Source: Kitasatospora sp. NBC_00240 | GTDB lineage: Bacteria > Actinomycetota > Actinomycetes > Streptomycetales > Streptomycetaceae | Length of the DNA: 64,000 bases | Assembly (NCBI RefSeq): GCF_026342405.1 | Contig: NZ_JAPEMU010000001.1 | Span: 3,782,001 to 3,846,000 of the forward strand | Direction of reading: 5' to 3' | In this document: piece after piece, positions 63,405-64,000 of the stretch | Layout of the letters: each line of letters opens with the position of its first letter | Numbering within the stretch: position 1 is the stretch's first letter | Translations under genes and position numbers: made by a program | The notes under the pieces: model-generated | The model's input: only the letters and a program-made list of their open reading frames with translations | What the model was told of the DNA's origin: nothing | Database searches by the model: none

Positions 63405-64000
63405 TCAGCGCTGCTGCGCGCCGCCGAGCAGGACGGTACCGAGGGTCAGGGAAGCACCGCCGGCCACCGGGCCCCCGGCCGCCGCGCCGCCGACCGGGCC
63501 GCGGCGGGCGAGTTCGCGCTCCCAGCGGGCCAGGTCGCGGGCGGCGTCGGCGCGGGCCTCCGCACCCGCCGCGCCGGCCCCGGGCGCTCCGGCCGGCGGC
63601 TCCGCGAGCTCGCGCAACAGGTCGACGGCGAGCAGCAGTTCACCGGACCGGGCGAGCCAGAGCGCGAGGTCGTGGCAGGTCCGCAGGGTGCGCGGGTCGG
63701 CCGGACCGCAGACCCTGGCGAACTCGGGGAGCACCCCGCGCAGCAGCCGGACGGCCTCGACGGCGTCCCCGTCGGCGCCGCGCGCCCAGGCCTGGTCGGC
63801 CCGTTCCCTGAGCTCCTCCGGACTCGGGCCGGCCGGAGCGGCCGGCGGCGTCGGGCCGGCCTCGACCGCCGACAGCCGGCGGCGGACCTCGGCGGCGTCG
63901 GCCGGCCGGTCGGCCGGGTCCTTGGCGAGCAGTTGGAGGATCAGCGCGGCGAGTTCGGGGCCGGCGCCGGGCGGCGCCGCCGGAGTGTCGTTGAGGTGCT
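63405..64000 (-). CDS. Serine/threonine protein kinase, C-terminal part (5' end outside window)
   Basis: The frame is open from the stop at 63405 to the window edge, giving the last ~197 residues. The first visible residues (HLNDTPAAPPGAGPELAALILQLLAKDPADRPADAAEVRRRL, in parts) are the end of a Hanks-type kinase domain (helices after the substrate lobe). Then comes a Pro-rich linker and a helical TPR-like region (ELRERADQAWARG, RLLRGVLPEFARVCGPADPRTLRTCHDLALWLARSGELLLAVDLL), a hallmark of Streptomyces kinases with tetratricopeptide-like tails. No transmembrane segment is seen in the visible part. Substrates unknown. Confidence 0.85.
   Translation of the reverse strand, partial: HLNDTPAAPPGAGPELAALILQLLAKDPADRPADAAEVRRRLSAVEAGPTPPAAPAGPSPEELRERADQAWARGADGDAVEAVRLLRGVLPEFARVCGPADPRTLRTCHDLALWLARSGELLLAVDLLRELAEPPAGAPGAGAAGAEARADAARDLARWERELARRGPVGGAAAGGPVAGGASLTLGTVLLGGAQQR

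Overview
The window is high-GC DNA with strong third-codon GC bias, GTG/TTG starts, leaderless promoters and an actinobacterial gene set (FilP-like coiled coil, NucS, Rho with a large RNA-binding insertion, LCP protein, DUF2550, F420-type oxidoreductases). It is a chromosomal segment of Streptomyces or a close relative such as Kitasatospora. From memory, the order FilP ... NucS ... STAS ... hydroxyacyl-CoA dehydrogenase ... atpIBEFHAGDC ... prmC-prfA-rpmE ... rho ... thrB-thrC-hom-lysA-argS matches the core SCO5396 to SCO5350 region of S. coelicolor read in the same direction. This is therefore mostly conserved core genome, with a more variable right end.

Left part (1-17 kb): the end of a FilP-like cytoskeletal protein; an alpha/beta hydrolase; an ABC exporter pair; an F420/FMN luciferase-like oxidoreductase; NucS mismatch endonuclease; a membrane-anchored P-loop ATPase with a Walker A Lys-to-Arg change; a STAS protein; a 3-hydroxyacyl-CoA dehydrogenase; a LuxR-type two-component pair; cobalamin adenosyltransferase; and DUF2550, whose 3' end is tandemly duplicated. 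Middle (17-34 kb): the complete nine-gene F1Fo ATP synthase operon with hairpins at atpI/atpB and atpD/atpC; an undecaprenyl-phosphate sugar-phosphate transferase; a divergent SHMT homologue; a low-molecular-weight phosphatase; threonylcarbamoyl-AMP synthase; prmC-prfA; rpmE; and an LCP wall-polymer ligase. Then (34-45 kb) come rho, the threonine/lysine genes thrB, thrC, hom and lysA, then argS, a receiver protein and tRNA-Arg(CCG).

Right part (45-64 kb) is less conserved. It holds a duplicated tRNA-terminator element bracketing a small membrane gene, a lipoprotein, a PPOX protein, a decayed secreted-protein gene, a trypsin-like protease, a PfkB kinase, an MFS exporter, a DUF885 protein, a TetR regulator and an FAH-family enzyme. 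It ends with a five-gene cassette (57.9-63.4 kb) of LRR protein, ATP-grasp enzyme, sulfatase-fold hydrolase and two radical SAM enzymes. Its last four genes overlap by 4 nt at each junction. It corresponds to the uncharacterised STM4015-STM4014-STM4013-STM4012-STM4011 families and is the strongest candidate for an undescribed pathway here. Two opposite-strand genes (a frameshifted DUF6745-like gene and a small conserved protein) sit across the shared promoter region. The window closes inside a Ser/Thr protein kinase gene.
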